Shown here in pieces: positions 1 to 8,540 of a DNA stretch of 64,000 nucleotides. Origin of the DNA: Cumulibacter soli (GTDB lineage: Bacteria > Actinomycetota > Actinomycetes > Mycobacteriales > Antricoccaceae). Each line of letters begins with the position of its first letter. Within the stretch, counting starts at the first letter, position 1. A program made the position numbers and the translations under genes. The notes beneath the pieces were generated by a model. It was not told the origin of the DNA. It searched no databases and saw nothing but the letters and a program-made list of their open reading frames with translations. Location of the stretch: contig NZ_SMSG01000001.1 in the NCBI RefSeq assembly GCF_004382795.1, forward strand, positions 124,001 through 188,000, written 5' to 3'.

Positions 1-593
1 GCCGGCACATAGAGCGAGTAGGTGACGCCGTTTCCGGGCTCGACGAACATCGCGCCGCCGCCGGAGATGCGGCGTACGACGGTGACCCCCTCGGCCTTGG
101 ACTCCTCTAGGTCGACTTCGTTGCGTAGCGACTGGAACGAGCCGATGATGATCGCGCGCGTGTCCCACTCCCACAACCGCAAGGTCGGCGGTCGCGTTCC
201 CCGACCCACTTCGGCGGTGAGCACCTCGTCCAACGCCAGATGCATCGCCGGCGGCATCGGTGCTGGGTGGAGGATCTCGAAGGTGTGATCGGCCCAGCCG
301 GTCGCGAAGCCCAGAGCACGCCGAACCGCGATCGCGATCGCGGCCGTGGTGAACCCGACCAGATGCGCGCCGCGCACCGCATCGTCGAGTCGGGCCGTGA
401 GGGCATCAACGGCGGCGGACTCCGGCATGCCGACGAGCGCGTTATTCAATCGCGGCAGCGCCTCGTCGGGTTCAAGGAAAAAATCGCCGTTGATGTGGAC
501 GTTGGCGATCGTCGCGTCGTCGACCGTGACGTCGGCCGCTACCAGTTTTCCGCCAGCAACCTTGTACTCACCATGCCGTACGCCTGACTTCAT
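1..593 (-). CDS. lplA: Lipoate-protein ligase A family protein, 3' end cut off by the window edge
   Basis: The reverse strand opens with ATG at 593-591, preceded by an AGGTGGG ribosome binding site, and stays open to the window edge, giving about 197 residues of N-terminal sequence. It begins with a segment like the accessory domain of lipoate ligases (motif HGEYKVAGGKLVAADV, then NVHINGDFFLEPDEAL). The start of the catalytic domain follows, with an AMHLALDEV stretch and the family hallmark RRISGGGAMFVEPG near residues 170-185. The accessory domain at the N-terminus matches the circularly arranged ligases of Actinobacteria. The family activates lipoate with ATP and attaches it to E2/GcvH lysines in the cytoplasm. 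The C-terminal part is missing only because of the window boundary. Family call is firm; exact substrate (lipoate or octanoate) is not. Confidence 0.85.
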   Translation of the reverse strand, partial: MKSGVRHGEYKVAGGKLVAADVTVDDATIANVHINGDFFLEPDEALPRLNNALVGMPESAAVDALTARLDDAVRGAHLVGFTTAAIAIAVRRALGFATGWADHTFEILHPAPMPPAMHLALDEVLTAEVGRGTRPPTLRLWEWDTRAIIIGSFQSLRNEVDLEESKAEGVTVVRRISGGGAMFVEPGNGVTYSLYVP

Positions 594-733
594 GATTCCC
601 ACCTAATCACGATACGCACGATTGCGCAGACCACCGGGCGCCGGACATGGCCGCCGCGATTCACACACCTTCGCGGGCATGCCCGCGCCGCGTCGCCCAC
701 TGCTGCACGGCCGTACCTCCGCACTGCCGCGAA

Positions 734-1228
734 TCAGTCACTGCGGTGGGAGTACCCACGCCGCAACCGTTGCTTGGCCGTGTGCGCACCCGCCCCGATG
801 CGCTCGGCGCCGAGCGCCTTACCGAGCCCGAACTCAGGCATATTCACGTAGACGACTTCCCGTGCGGAGGCGGGTACGACGTACGTCTCGTGCCACACGC
901 CGACCGTCCCGTCCTCCCCAACGCGGCGAACGAAGTCCCGCCACGCAGGTAGGTGCGGCGCATCGGAAGCGGAAGCAAACCGCTGCAGATGCTCCGGCGA
1001 TCGCCAATACGACAGCAGCACGGTCGTACGTCCGAACCAACTCTGAAAACTAAGCATGCCGGCGTCCTGGTCATCTGCCAGGTGCCGCAGCATTCGTGGC
1101 ATCGCGGTGAGCACCGGCCACCATCGAGTGATCGCCAACGGCTTGTTCAGCCGCATCCCGATCAGGAACACGGTGACCTCTTGACCGGCATCGGCGCTGA
1201 CAGTGAATCGTCCGGGGTTGAGAGACAT
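734..1228 (-). CDS. DUF4188 (monooxygenase-like) protein
   Basis: A 164-residue protein with ATG at 1228-1226 and a GAAGGG ribosome binding site. The sequence (VFLIGMRLNKPLAITRWW near the start, MLSFQSWFGRTTVLLSYWRS in the middle, GVWHETYVVPA towards the end) matches the DUF4188 family, often annotated as monooxygenase-like or as relatives of phenylacetaldoxime dehydratase; no reaction is established for most members. No signal peptide or membrane segment is seen. It is divergent from a TetR regulator 68 bp away, and a long inverted repeat sits between them, so the pair is very probably a regulator-target module. The ligand is unknown. Confidence 0.75.
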   Translation of the reverse strand: MSLNPGRFTVSADAGQEVTVFLIGMRLNKPLAITRWWPVLTAMPRMLRHLADDQDAGMLSFQSWFGRTTVLLSYWRSPEHLQRFASASDAPHLPAWRDFVRRVGEDGTVGVWHETYVVPASAREVVYVNMPEFGLGKALGAERIGAGAHTAKQRLRRGYSHRSD

Positions 1229-1243
1229 GAGTACAAGCCCTTC

Positions 1244-1282
1244 GTAACGTTGTTACGTAACACTGTTATGTAACAACGTTAT
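1244..1282. promoter_or_regulatory. Inverted-repeat operator between DUF4188 and tetR genes
   Basis: The left arm TAACGTTGTTACGTAAC and the right arm (reverse complement ATAACGTTGTTACATA) form an almost perfect dyad of about 16 bp per arm around 1263. Its right edge abuts the -10 element of the tetR gene. Its position in a divergent regulator-target intergenic region makes it the likely binding site of the TetR protein, repressing both directions. Confidence 0.75.
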
Positions 1283-1284
1283 GC

Positions 1285-1290
1285 TAGCCT
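1285..1290 (+). promoter_or_regulatory. -10 element (TAGCCT) of a leaderless tetR transcript
   Basis: TAGCCT ends exactly 6 nt before the GTG start at 1297 and no Shine-Dalgarno sequence is present. Transcription should therefore start at or next to the start codon. Confidence 0.5.
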
Positions 1291-1296
1291 GGTCAA

Positions 1297-1881
1297 GTGG
1301 CTCGACCAAGAAAGTACGGCGACTCCATCCGGGAAGACCTCATCATCGCCGCGGCATCCCGGGTCGCGGCCGGAGATGACTTCGCCCTGCGCTCGATCGC
1401 GACCGATTGCGGATGCACGACGAGCACGATCTATCGACTCTTCGGCGACCGCGACACCCTCATCACCGCGGTGATCGACTATGTGTCGGAAAGTTTCAGC
1501 AAGAATCAGCACAGCGTCGCGGCGACCGATGCCCCAATGGACGATCTACGCCGACTGGGTATCGCCTACCGCACCTGGGCAATCGAGAATCCGACCCTGT
1601 ATCACGTGATGTTCGGCGGGCCACCAGCATGCGCTCCGGAACCCGTCGATGAGCTACCGGACAGCGACTCGATCCAGCCGTTGATCGACGCGGTACGCCG
1701 CGGCCTGACGGCCGGTGACCTCGTCGGCGGTCGCCCTGAGCAGATCGTCCGTTCGATTTGGGCCGGCGTGCACGGCTGGGTCACCCTCGAACTCGGTGGC
1801 GCACTGCCGAACGGACCGCGCAAGAGCGTGCGCGAGTACGGCGTTCATCTGGATTCCCTCCTCAAGGCGTGGCGCCCGTAA
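1297..1881 (+). CDS. TetR/AcrR family regulator with WHG-type C-terminal domain
   Basis: A 194-residue regulator with GTG start. The N-terminal helix-turn-helix covers roughly residues 10-55 (ALRSIATDCGCTTSTIYRLFGDRDTLI). The C-terminal part, with RRLGIAYRTWAIENPTLYHVMFGG, matches the ligand-binding fold of the WHG subgroup (TetR_C_33). It lies divergent to the DUF4188 gene with an inverted repeat between the starts, so it probably represses itself and that gene. A bidirectional terminator separates it from the convergent aldehyde dehydrogenase gene. Effector not deducible. Confidence 0.88.
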   Translation: MARPRKYGDSIREDLIIAAASRVAAGDDFALRSIATDCGCTTSTIYRLFGDRDTLITAVIDYVSESFSKNQHSVAATDAPMDDLRRLGIAYRTWAIENPTLYHVMFGGPPACAPEPVDELPDSDSIQPLIDAVRRGLTAGDLVGGRPEQIVRSIWAGVHGWVTLELGGALPNGPRKSVREYGVHLDSLLKAWRP

Positions 1882-1923
1882 TCCGCGGCACGAACCCTCA
1901 TCCTGTAGCGCTCACACACCACA

Positions 1924-1956
1924 AAGGGCCTGACACCACACTGGTGTCAGGCCCTT
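1924..1956. terminator. Bidirectional hairpin terminator
   Basis: A perfect 15-bp stem (AAGGGCCTGACACCA, loop CAC, then its complement) lies between the 3' ends of the tetR gene and the aldehyde dehydrogenase gene and can serve both. Confidence 0.85.
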
Positions 1957-1972
1957 CGAAGTTGACGTGCAG

Positions 1973-3400
1973 TTACGCCTGCCCGGCGCCCAGCACGGCC
2001 TTCAGCTCAAGGAAGTCAGCGAACGCGTGCTCGCCCCACTCGCGCCCGTTACCGGACTGCTTGTAGCCACCGAACGGCGCGTTCGGGTCCGGCATCGCGT
2101 TGTTCACGTTGATCTGTCCCGCGCGCAGGCGCGAGGCGACCCGCAGTGCCTCATCATGGTCGGCACCGGCGACGTACCCAGCCAGACCGTAGGGCGTGTC
2201 GTTGCCCATCTCGATCGCCTGGTCGATGTCGTCGTACCCGATGACGGTCAGCACCGGTCCGAAGATTTCCTCCCGGGCGATCGTCATGTCGTTGGTCGCG
2301 TTCGTGAACACGGTTGGCTTGACGAAGTAACCCTTCTCCAGGCCGTCCGGCTTACCGGCACCACCGGCGGCGACGGTTGCGCCCTCCTCGATCCCCTTGT
2401 TGATCAGGCCCTGCACCTTTTCGAACTGGGTGAGCGAGACCAGCGGACCCATCTTGGCGCCGGAATCCGGTAGACCGGGAGCGAACTTGTCGACGACAGC
2501 CTTGGCGATTTCCTCAACCTCGCCCATGCGCGCCTTCGGCACGAACATGCGGGTCGGGGCGTTGCAGGACTGTCCGGTGTTCGTCATGACGCCGGCGATA
2601 CCGCCGGTGACACTCTGCGCGAACGCCTCATCGTCCAGGATGATGTTCGGGCTCTTGCCGCCGAGTTCCTGCTGAACGCGCTTAACGGTCGGCGCAGCGT
2701 TGCGAGCGACCTCAACACCGGCGCGGGTCGAACCGGTGAACGAGACCATGTCGACATCCGGGTGGCTCGACATCGGCGCACCCACGCTGGGGCCGTCACC
2801 GTTGACGAGGTTGAACACGCCGGCCGGAACGCCGGCAGCATCCATGACCTCGGCCCACAGGTAGCCGGAGAACGGCGCGACCTCGGACGGCTTGAGCACC
2901 ATGGTGCAGCCGGTAGCCAGCGCCGGCGCGACCTTGCACGCGATCTGGTTCAGCGGCCAGTTCCACGGGGTGATCATGGCGACGACGCCAATCGGCTCCT
3001 TGACAATGCGAGTGGTGCCCTTGTCCTCCTCGAACTGGAACTCCTTGAGGACGTTCAGCGCCGTCTTGAGGTGCGTGAGGCCCTGCGCCGCCTGCGCCTT
3101 CTGCGCCAGGAAGTCGGGGGCGCCCATCTCCTCGGTCACCGCTGCGGCGAACTCGTCGTACCGCTTCTTGTATTCCTCAACGCAACGCTCGAGCACCGCG
3201 ACGCGCTCTTCGACACTGGTGCGACCCCAGGTCTTGAAGGCCTCCTTGGCCGCGGCGACAGCCTTGTTGACGTCCGCCTCGGCGCCCATCGAGATCTTGC
3301 CGGCGACCTCCTCGGTCGACGGATTGATCACGTCTAACGACTTGGGCGTCTCGGGGTCGACCCACTGACCGTTGATGTAGAACTTTCCGTAATCGCGCAT
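1973..3400 (-). CDS. Aldehyde dehydrogenase family protein
   Basis: A 475-residue NAD(P)-dependent aldehyde dehydrogenase. The start MRDYGKFYINGQW is chosen because GGAGGG lies just upstream of this ATG; an upstream in-frame extension has no family similarity. Visible landmarks: TPWNWPL near 144-150, the cofactor-loop FTGSTRAG at 221-228, catalytic Glu245 in QELGGKSPN and nucleophile Cys279 in TNTGQSCNAPTR. Length and motifs are those of a soluble, intact class-I/II-like enzyme that oxidises aldehydes to carboxylic acids. The substrate cannot be read from the sequence. It stands alone, convergent with the tetR gene. Confidence 0.93.
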   Translation of the reverse strand: MRDYGKFYINGQWVDPETPKSLDVINPSTEEVAGKISMGAEADVNKAVAAAKEAFKTWGRTSVEERVAVLERCVEEYKKRYDEFAAAVTEEMGAPDFLAQKAQAAQGLTHLKTALNVLKEFQFEEDKGTTRIVKEPIGVVAMITPWNWPLNQIACKVAPALATGCTMVLKPSEVAPFSGYLWAEVMDAAGVPAGVFNLVNGDGPSVGAPMSSHPDVDMVSFTGSTRAGVEVARNAAPTVKRVQQELGGKSPNIILDDEAFAQSVTGGIAGVMTNTGQSCNAPTRMFVPKARMGEVEEIAKAVVDKFAPGLPDSGAKMGPLVSLTQFEKVQGLINKGIEEGATVAAGGAGKPDGLEKGYFVKPTVFTNATNDMTIAREEIFGPVLTVIGYDDIDQAIEMGNDTPYGLAGYVAGADHDEALRVASRLRAGQINVNNAMPDPNAPFGGYKQSGNGREWGEHAFADFLELKAVLGAGQA

Positions 3401-3510
3401 CGGGTTCCCTCCAGGATTCTTGGGACAAGCGCGGTGCACACACCGCGTCAGGGGCAAATTCTATAGAGAAATTGGGTGACGTTAGCGTTACCTACCCCGT
3501 GGGACTAAGC

Positions 3511-4413
3511 CTAGACCGCTCGTGGTGCTTCTGCATCCGGAGGGCATCGCAACGGCACCACGGACGCGGCGTACGCCGCCGGCGTCATCCCGACAACCGC
3601 CTTGAACTCGCGGATCAGGTGGGCATGATCGGCGTATCCAAGGCCCGCGGCCAGCTCCGACCAGGACCCTGGTCGCCCTGCCCGGGCGGCATCCGCCGCC
3701 TCGATCAGCCGACACCGCCGAATCATCCACATCGGCGAGACTCCGGCGTACTCGATAAACAATCTCTGCAGCGTCCGCACGCTATGGCCTACCCGATCAG
3801 CCAACATCGCCACGGACCGAATCGAACGGTCAGCCTCAACCAGCCCGGCCGCCCACACCACCTGAGCGGCCGCCGCGCGACGCTGGGCAGATACTCGGTC
3901 GATCGCAACACGCAGCGCTGCCTCAAGTTCACCCACCTGCGCCGGGACGTCATCAGCGAGGTCGGCAACCCTCGCCTCGAGCGACGCGCTCCGCGCCCCC
4001 AACACCTCCGCGGCCGACACGGTCGAATCGGTGAGATCCCCTGCGGACCGACCGAGCAACAAGCCCAACGCTCCGGGGCGCAGCTTCGCGGCAACGTTCC
4101 ACCCCGTACCGCGCAGGCGCCGTCGGTCGATCGCGGTTTGCACCCCGACGAGAGTCGCCTCAATGTCGTCTCGTGGCTCACCGCGCGTGTACGCCGGTCC
4201 GGCACTCAGATTCGCCGACGGATGCGCCAGCACCGGCTGCACGAACTCAGCACTACCAGGCAAAGTCCACCGCACGGCCCAGAACCAGTCGACCAACCCA
4301 CCGAGTTCGTCCGGGGGCGCCACTCGAGTGAACTCGACGTGTTCGCGCATCAGCCCAGGGTTGAGGATCCCCCGACTGTCGCGCTCGATCTCCTGGCGGC
4401 GATGTTCCAGCAC
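3511..4413 (-). CDS. AraC family transcriptional regulator
   Basis: About 300 residues from a GTG at 4413; an ATG at 4350 is an alternative. The upstream choice keeps the RGILNPGL segment that this AraC subfamily conserves ahead of its N-terminal domain (ELGGLVDWFWAVRWTL). The C-terminal third is a double helix-turn-helix: RSIRSVAMLADRVGHSVRTLQRLF, then WSELAAGLGYADHAHLIREFKAVVGMTPAAY. This layout (DUF6597-like sensor plus HTH_18) is common in Actinobacteria. It is divergent from the TIGR03086 gene, 72 bp away, which may be its target. Longer in-frame upstream sequence exists but looks non-coding. Effector unknown. Confidence 0.85.
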   Translation of the reverse strand: MLEHRRQEIERDSRGILNPGLMREHVEFTRVAPPDELGGLVDWFWAVRWTLPGSAEFVQPVLAHPSANLSAGPAYTRGEPRDDIEATLVGVQTAIDRRRLRGTGWNVAAKLRPGALGLLLGRSAGDLTDSTVSAAEVLGARSASLEARVADLADDVPAQVGELEAALRVAIDRVSAQRRAAAAQVVWAAGLVEADRSIRSVAMLADRVGHSVRTLQRLFIEYAGVSPMWMIRRCRLIEAADAARAGRPGSWSELAAGLGYADHAHLIREFKAVVGMTPAAYAASVVPLRCPPDAEAPRAV

Positions 4414-4485
4414 CCGATCACCGTAGCGCGCAGATATGACGCGTTTCTTCAATCCTGCTCGTGGCATCCACCGCATGCTGAAGGT

Positions 4486-5094
4486 ATGACTACAGATCAG
4501 AACACGACAGCGTCGACTCTGGCGCATCTTCGACCGGTACTTCGAGACCTCGCGGCGGTGGCCGGCCGTGTCGAGGAGAACCACCTTGGCCTACCGACAC
4601 CCTGCGCCGAGTACGACGTCAGCGCATTGAGCGCGCACATCGTCGGCTGGCTGGAGAACTTCGCCGGCGGGTACGCCGACCCTGACGGGGTGTGCCCACT
4701 GGCCGACGTATCGAGCGTGAGCGTGACACGTCAGCAAGCAGCTGAGCGCATCGATACCGCCGCTGTCACGCTGGACAACGCTGTACAGGCCGGCGCCGCC
4801 GAGCGGCCCTTGGTCATCTCGCAACAGGGCGGCATGCCCGGCGACATGGCGCTGTCGATGATCCTCGGCGAGTACCTGGTGCACGGCTGGGATCTCGCCC
4901 GCGCCACCGGCCAGTCGTGGACGCCGGACGATGAGGCCAGCGAAACCTCACTGACATTCTTCGGCGGCATGGTGACACCGGAGTACCGCGGGGACGGCGG
5001 GATGTTTGCGGCCGAAGTCGCTGTGCCCGAGAACGCCCCGATCTTCGATCGCCTACTCGGCTTCGCGGGGCGCAACCCTGACTGGACGCCGTAA
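4486..5094 (+). CDS. TIGR03086 / mycothiol-dependent maleylpyruvate isomerase-like metal-binding protein
   Basis: A 202-residue protein of the DinB-like four-helix fold. Starting with MTTDQNTTAS, it has the LPTPCAEYDVSALSAHIVGW segment (about 40-60) and the ILGEYLVHGWDLARATGQ segment (about 125-142), whose His residues form the metal site in the TIGR03086 family. Relatives are thought to act in thiol-dependent chemistry, but most have no assigned substrate. The start codon follows a weak CATGCT hexamer by 6 nt, suggesting a leaderless mRNA. It is divergent from the AraC regulator and followed by a strong hairpin terminator. Confidence 0.82.
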   Translation: MTTDQNTTASTLAHLRPVLRDLAAVAGRVEENHLGLPTPCAEYDVSALSAHIVGWLENFAGGYADPDGVCPLADVSSVSVTRQQAAERIDTAAVTLDNAVQAGAAERPLVISQQGGMPGDMALSMILGEYLVHGWDLARATGQSWTPDDEASETSLTFFGGMVTPEYRGDGGMFAAEVAVPENAPIFDRLLGFAGRNPDWTP

Positions 5095-5129
5095 CCGGCG
5101 CCCGGCTCGAGAGCCGAACCGTCGAGGAT

Positions 5130-5178
5130 CCAAAGGGCGATGTCGTGTGCGTTAAGCGCACACAACATTGCCCTTTGG
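5130..5178. terminator. Long bidirectional hairpin terminator
   Basis: Arms CCAAAGGGC / GCCCTTTGG and GTGTGCG / CGCACAC, with an ATGT / ACAT pair between them, form one long stem around a TTAA loop. It lies between the convergent TIGR03086 and acyl-CoA dehydrogenase genes. Confidence 0.85.
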
Positions 5179-5188
5179 ATACGGCCGA

Positions 5189-6388
5189 TTAGGCCTTGTT
5201 CTTGTAGTCGCGCATCAAACCGCGGCTAATGATCTGCTTCTGGATCTCGCTGGTGCCCTCGCCGATCAGCAGGAACGGAGCCTCACGCATCAGCCGTTCG
5301 ATCTCCGCCTCCTTCGAGTATCCGTAGCCACCGTGGATCTTGAATGAGTCCGTGGTGACCCGCGCGGCAGCCTCCGAGGCCACCATCTTCGCCATGCCCG
5401 CCTCGATGTCGTTACGCGTGCCGGCGTCCTTCAACCGAGCAGCATTGACCATCATCGAGTGCGCAACCTCAACATCGGTCGCCATCTCGGCCAGCTTGAA
5501 GGCGATCGCCTGGTGCCCGATGATCGCCTTACCGAAGGTCTCGCGCTCCTGGGCGTACTTGATCGCCAGTTCGAACGCGCGGATCGCGACGCCGCAGCCG
5601 CGCGCAGCGACGTTCACGCGACCGACCTCGATGCCGTCCATCATCTTGTAAAAGCCCTGGCCAACGCCCTCTTCGCCACCGAGTACGGCGGACGCCGGGA
5701 CCTTGTGGTTGTCCAGAACCATCTCCGTGGTCTCGACGCCCTTGTAGCCCATCTTCTCGATCTTCCCGGGGATCGTGAGACCGCCGGTGGTCTTGAAGCC
5801 GGGTTCCTTCTCCAGCAGGAAGGTGCTCATGTTCTTGTAGACCGAGTCGCTACCGGTGTCGGTCTTGACCAGGGTCGCCACAACCGAGGAGTAGGCACCG
5901 TTCGTCAGCCACATCTTCTGGCCGTTGATGTTCCACTCGTCGCCGTCCCGGACGGCCTTCGTGGTGATAGCCGAAACGTCCGAACCGCAGCCCGGCTCAG
6001 ACATCGAGAACGCGCCTCGACAGTCACCGGTCGCCATCCGCGGAAGGTAGTACTCCTTCTGCTCTTGCGTTCCGTGCTGAATGATCAGGTACGCCACGAT
6101 GAAGTGGGTGTTGATGATGCCGGAGATGCTCATCCACCCGCGTGCGAGTTCCTCGACGCACAGCACATAAGTGAGCAGCGACTCGCCGAGGCCGCCGTAC
6201 TCCTCGGGGATCATGAGCCCGAACAGGCCCATATCCTTCATGCCTTCGAGGATCTTCTCTGGGTAGGTGTCGTCGTGTTCGAGCGCCTGAGCGTTCGGGA
6301 TGATTTCCTTGTCGACGAACTGGCGGACCGTGCTGAGGATCTCCTGCTGGACGTCCGTCAGGCCTGGGGTCTGAGCCAATCGTGCCAT
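5189..6388 (-). CDS. Acyl-CoA dehydrogenase
   Basis: A 399-residue FAD-dependent acyl-CoA dehydrogenase with GGAGG upstream of the ATG. It shows the usual order: helical N-domain, the FAD/substrate segment FSMSEPGCGSDVSAITTKA near 131-150, QKMWLTNGAYSS, then the C-terminal helical domain with RETFGKAIIGHQAIAFKLAEM and IHGGYGYSKEAEIERLMR. The likely catalytic base is Glu377 in GEGTSEIQ, as in short-chain enzymes. The protein oxidises an acyl-CoA thioester to the trans-2-enoyl form and passes electrons to ETF. Chain length is not deducible. It is divergent from the substrate-binding lipoprotein gene, so a shared catabolic role is possible. Confidence 0.93.
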   Translation of the reverse strand: MARLAQTPGLTDVQQEILSTVRQFVDKEIIPNAQALEHDDTYPEKILEGMKDMGLFGLMIPEEYGGLGESLLTYVLCVEELARGWMSISGIINTHFIVAYLIIQHGTQEQKEYYLPRMATGDCRGAFSMSEPGCGSDVSAITTKAVRDGDEWNINGQKMWLTNGAYSSVVATLVKTDTGSDSVYKNMSTFLLEKEPGFKTTGGLTIPGKIEKMGYKGVETTEMVLDNHKVPASAVLGGEEGVGQGFYKMMDGIEVGRVNVAARGCGVAIRAFELAIKYAQERETFGKAIIGHQAIAFKLAEMATDVEVAHSMMVNAARLKDAGTRNDIEAGMAKMVASEAAARVTTDSFKIHGGYGYSKEAEIERLMREAPFLLIGEGTSEIQKQIISRGLMRDYKNKA

Positions 6389-6639
6389 GCGCTGCCTCCG
6401 AAAATACGTGCGCTTCGAACCGGATTCGGTTCATAGGAACTTACCGCGCGAACGTCGATCTTTCGTCGTTGGGTGCCGTCGATCCGTCGAAGGTCACAGA
6501 TGGCTTCCGCCTGTATGGTTGGGGTTGCATTTTACGCCGGTGTCGTGGTCCTATGTGCGCACTCAATTCCCGGCGGGCTGGCCAGTCAGTTCATGAACGC
6601 TGTCCCGCCATCGACCAAGAGTGGGCCCACACCGTGACT

Positions 6640-8229
6640 GTGAACAGACTTTCGCGACGCTTCAGCATGATCACCGCGCTGGCGGCATCGAGCGTGCTTC
6701 TCGCTGCCTGCGGCAGCACACCTGACAAGGAAACTACCGAAGATGTCGCAAGCGAATTCTCCAACGAGATCCCGCTGAGCGACACGTTCGACCCGGAGGG
6801 TCACTTCACGTATTCGTACAGCGTCATGACACCTGGTTGGGACCCGATCGAAAGCGTCTCCGGGTACGACTTCGTGACGCTCGCGCCCGTGTACGACCGC
6901 CTCGTGTGGAATGCCCCCGACGGCACGGTGCAGCCCATGCTCGCCACCGAGTGGGAGCAGGAGGGCACCGCCTTGGTGATGCACCTGCGCGAGGACGTGA
7001 CGTTCTCCGACGGCGAGCCGTTCAACGCCGAAGCCGTCAAGACCAACCTCGACCGCGCAAAAGGCGAAGGAAGCCGGATCGCTGCCGAGATCGAGCAGCT
7101 CGACTCTGTCGAGGTCGTCGACGAGTACACGGTGAAGCTCAACGCCGATTCAGGGTTGGGCGCGCTGCTCGGCTCGATGGCCGAGCGCCCCGGCATGATG
7201 GCCTCACCAAAGGCGATCAAGGCGGGCACCCTAGAGACGAAACCGGTCGGGGCCGGCGCGTACACGATGGAATCGTTCTCGGCCGGTGACACCGCGACCT
7301 ATGCGAAGCGTGAAGGCTACTGGGACCCCGAGGTCCAGAACGCCGCCACCATGGAAATCAAGCTGATGACCGACGACCAGACCCGGCTGAACGCGTTGAA
7401 TTCCGGCGAGTTGGACGGCGCGGTCATGCGACCGCCGCAGGTGAAGTCGGCCGTCGCGGACGATCTGACGGTCACCGCTTCGGAGTCGGTCACCTACATG
7501 TACCTCCTGGTGAACTCGTCGGTCGAGCCGATGAACGATCCAAAGGTGCGTGAAGCGCTGAACTATGCCGTCGACCGTGTGGAGATCGGCGACGGGTTCT
7601 TCGAGGGTCTGTGCACGCCGCAGATCCAGCCGTGGCCGGAGACCAGCTTCGCTTACAACCCCGAGATCGGTGATGGCCTGGACATCTGGCCACACGACGT
7701 TGAGAAGGCGAAGGAACTGCTCGCTGAGGCCGGCGTACCCGACGGGTTCCCGATCAAGGCAGTCACCACGAACGTCACCTACACCACGCAACTGTCCGAG
7801 ATCGTGCAGGAGCAGTTGGCTGAGGTCGGCATCGAAATGTCGATCGATCCCGTCCCGACGCCGCAGGTGATCGAGAGCTTCTCGGTCAACAAGACGACCA
7901 ACGGCAACATCAACCCGTACTCCGGCAGCGCCGACCCGCACGGCGTCGCTTCGCGTTACCTCAACCCCGGCTCGATCTACAGCCCTGGCGAGGACCCCGC
8001 CCAGGAGATCCTTGATCTCGCGGCCGAGGCTTCGACACCGGTCGATCCCGAGGAGCGTGCGCCGATCTATCACGACATGATGCAGGCGATGATCGACAAC
8101 CCGACGCACCAGATCCCGCTGTGCCAGCTGCAGGTACTGAGCGCGTTCAATGACAACGTGTCGGGCTTCTCGTTGAGCCCGACCGGCTTCCCGGACCTGC
8201 GCGGCATCGCCGTCGAGCCCGAGCAGTAA
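6640..8229 (+). CDS. Orphan ABC transporter substrate-binding lipoprotein (family 5, SBP_bac_5)
   Basis: About 529 residues from GTG 6640 (GTG 6634 is equally possible; no strong ribosome binding site). The N-terminus is a lipoprotein signal ending in the lipobox LLAAC (Cys24). The mature part has family-5 landmarks: PMLATEWEQEGTALVMHLRE, VTFSDGEPFNAEAVKTNLDRA, KPVGAGAYTMESF and VREALNYAVDR. Such proteins bind oligopeptides, glycosides or other bulky solutes outside the membrane and hand them to DppBC/OppBC-type permeases. No permease or ATPase of that type is nearby, so it is an orphan. A paralogue lies at 32522-34120. The divergent acyl-CoA dehydrogenase hints at a carboxylated or acyl substrate, but that is inference. 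Confidence 0.88.
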   Translation: MNRLSRRFSMITALAASSVLLAACGSTPDKETTEDVASEFSNEIPLSDTFDPEGHFTYSYSVMTPGWDPIESVSGYDFVTLAPVYDRLVWNAPDGTVQPMLATEWEQEGTALVMHLREDVTFSDGEPFNAEAVKTNLDRAKGEGSRIAAEIEQLDSVEVVDEYTVKLNADSGLGALLGSMAERPGMMASPKAIKAGTLETKPVGAGAYTMESFSAGDTATYAKREGYWDPEVQNAATMEIKLMTDDQTRLNALNSGELDGAVMRPPQVKSAVADDLTVTASESVTYMYLLVNSSVEPMNDPKVREALNYAVDRVEIGDGFFEGLCTPQIQPWPETSFAYNPEIGDGLDIWPHDVEKAKELLAEAGVPDGFPIKAVTTNVTYTTQLSEIVQEQLAEVGIEMSIDPVPTPQVIESFSVNKTTNGNINPYSGSADPHGVASRYLNPGSIYSPGEDPAQEILDLAAEASTPVDPEERAPIYHDMMQAMIDNPTHQIPLCQLQVLSAFNDNVSGFSLSPTGFPDLRGIAVEPEQ

Positions 8230-8249
8230 GCAGTACGAGCACCGCACTA

Positions 8250-8289
8250 CCGGGGCGCCGTTGTCAGGTCACTGACAACGGCGCCCCGG
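8250..8289. terminator. Hairpin terminator after the binding-protein gene
   Basis: A perfect stem of about 17 bp (CCGGGGCGCCGTTGTCA, loop GGTCAC, complement) starts 21 bp after the stop codon. Confidence 0.85.
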
Positions 8290-8290
8290 C

Positions 8291-8420
8291 GTTCGCTGGC
8301 AGAACATCATCAACGCGCCCCGCGATTCGCGACAGAACACCCATAGCGCGCCCGGAGGTTCGCCGGTAAACGGCAGTAGCGCGCGGAGGTTCGCCGGCAG
8401 AACAGCGGTAGCGCGTAGTT
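8291..8420. repeat. Degenerate tandem repeat, about 32-bp units
   Basis: About four imperfect units each start TTCGC(C/T)GGCAGAAC or a variant and run through a TAGCGCG(C/G) core: near 8291, 8324, 8357 and 8388. No reading frame is maintained across them. They lie directly after the terminator, in a gene-free stretch. Confidence 0.55.
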
Positions 8421-8440
8421 GCCCCGCGGATTAGCCCGCA

Positions 8441-8507
8441 CAAAACGCAGTGCAGGGGGCCACTCATCTCCTATAGAACGATAATCGGCCGCTCACACTG
8501 CGTTTTG
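8441..8507. repeat. Inverted repeat with 12-bp arms
   Basis: CAAAACGCAGTG at 8441-8452 is exactly complementary to CACTGCGTTTTG at 8496-8507, with a 43-nt spacer that includes TATAGAACGATAAT. Function unknown. Confidence 0.6.
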
Positions 8508-8540
8508 AGCACAGAAACCCGGCACCTCGATACCGCAACA

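Noticed and set aside
3472-4485. N-terminal extension of the TIGR03086 protein by about 340 residues
   Set aside because: The extension is antisense to the AraC gene and has composition unlike a protein; the family starts at the ATG at 4486.
5459-6436. Long open frame opposite the acyl-CoA dehydrogenase gene
   Set aside because: It is the antisense shadow of a clear enzyme gene, has no family-like segments and no ribosome binding site.
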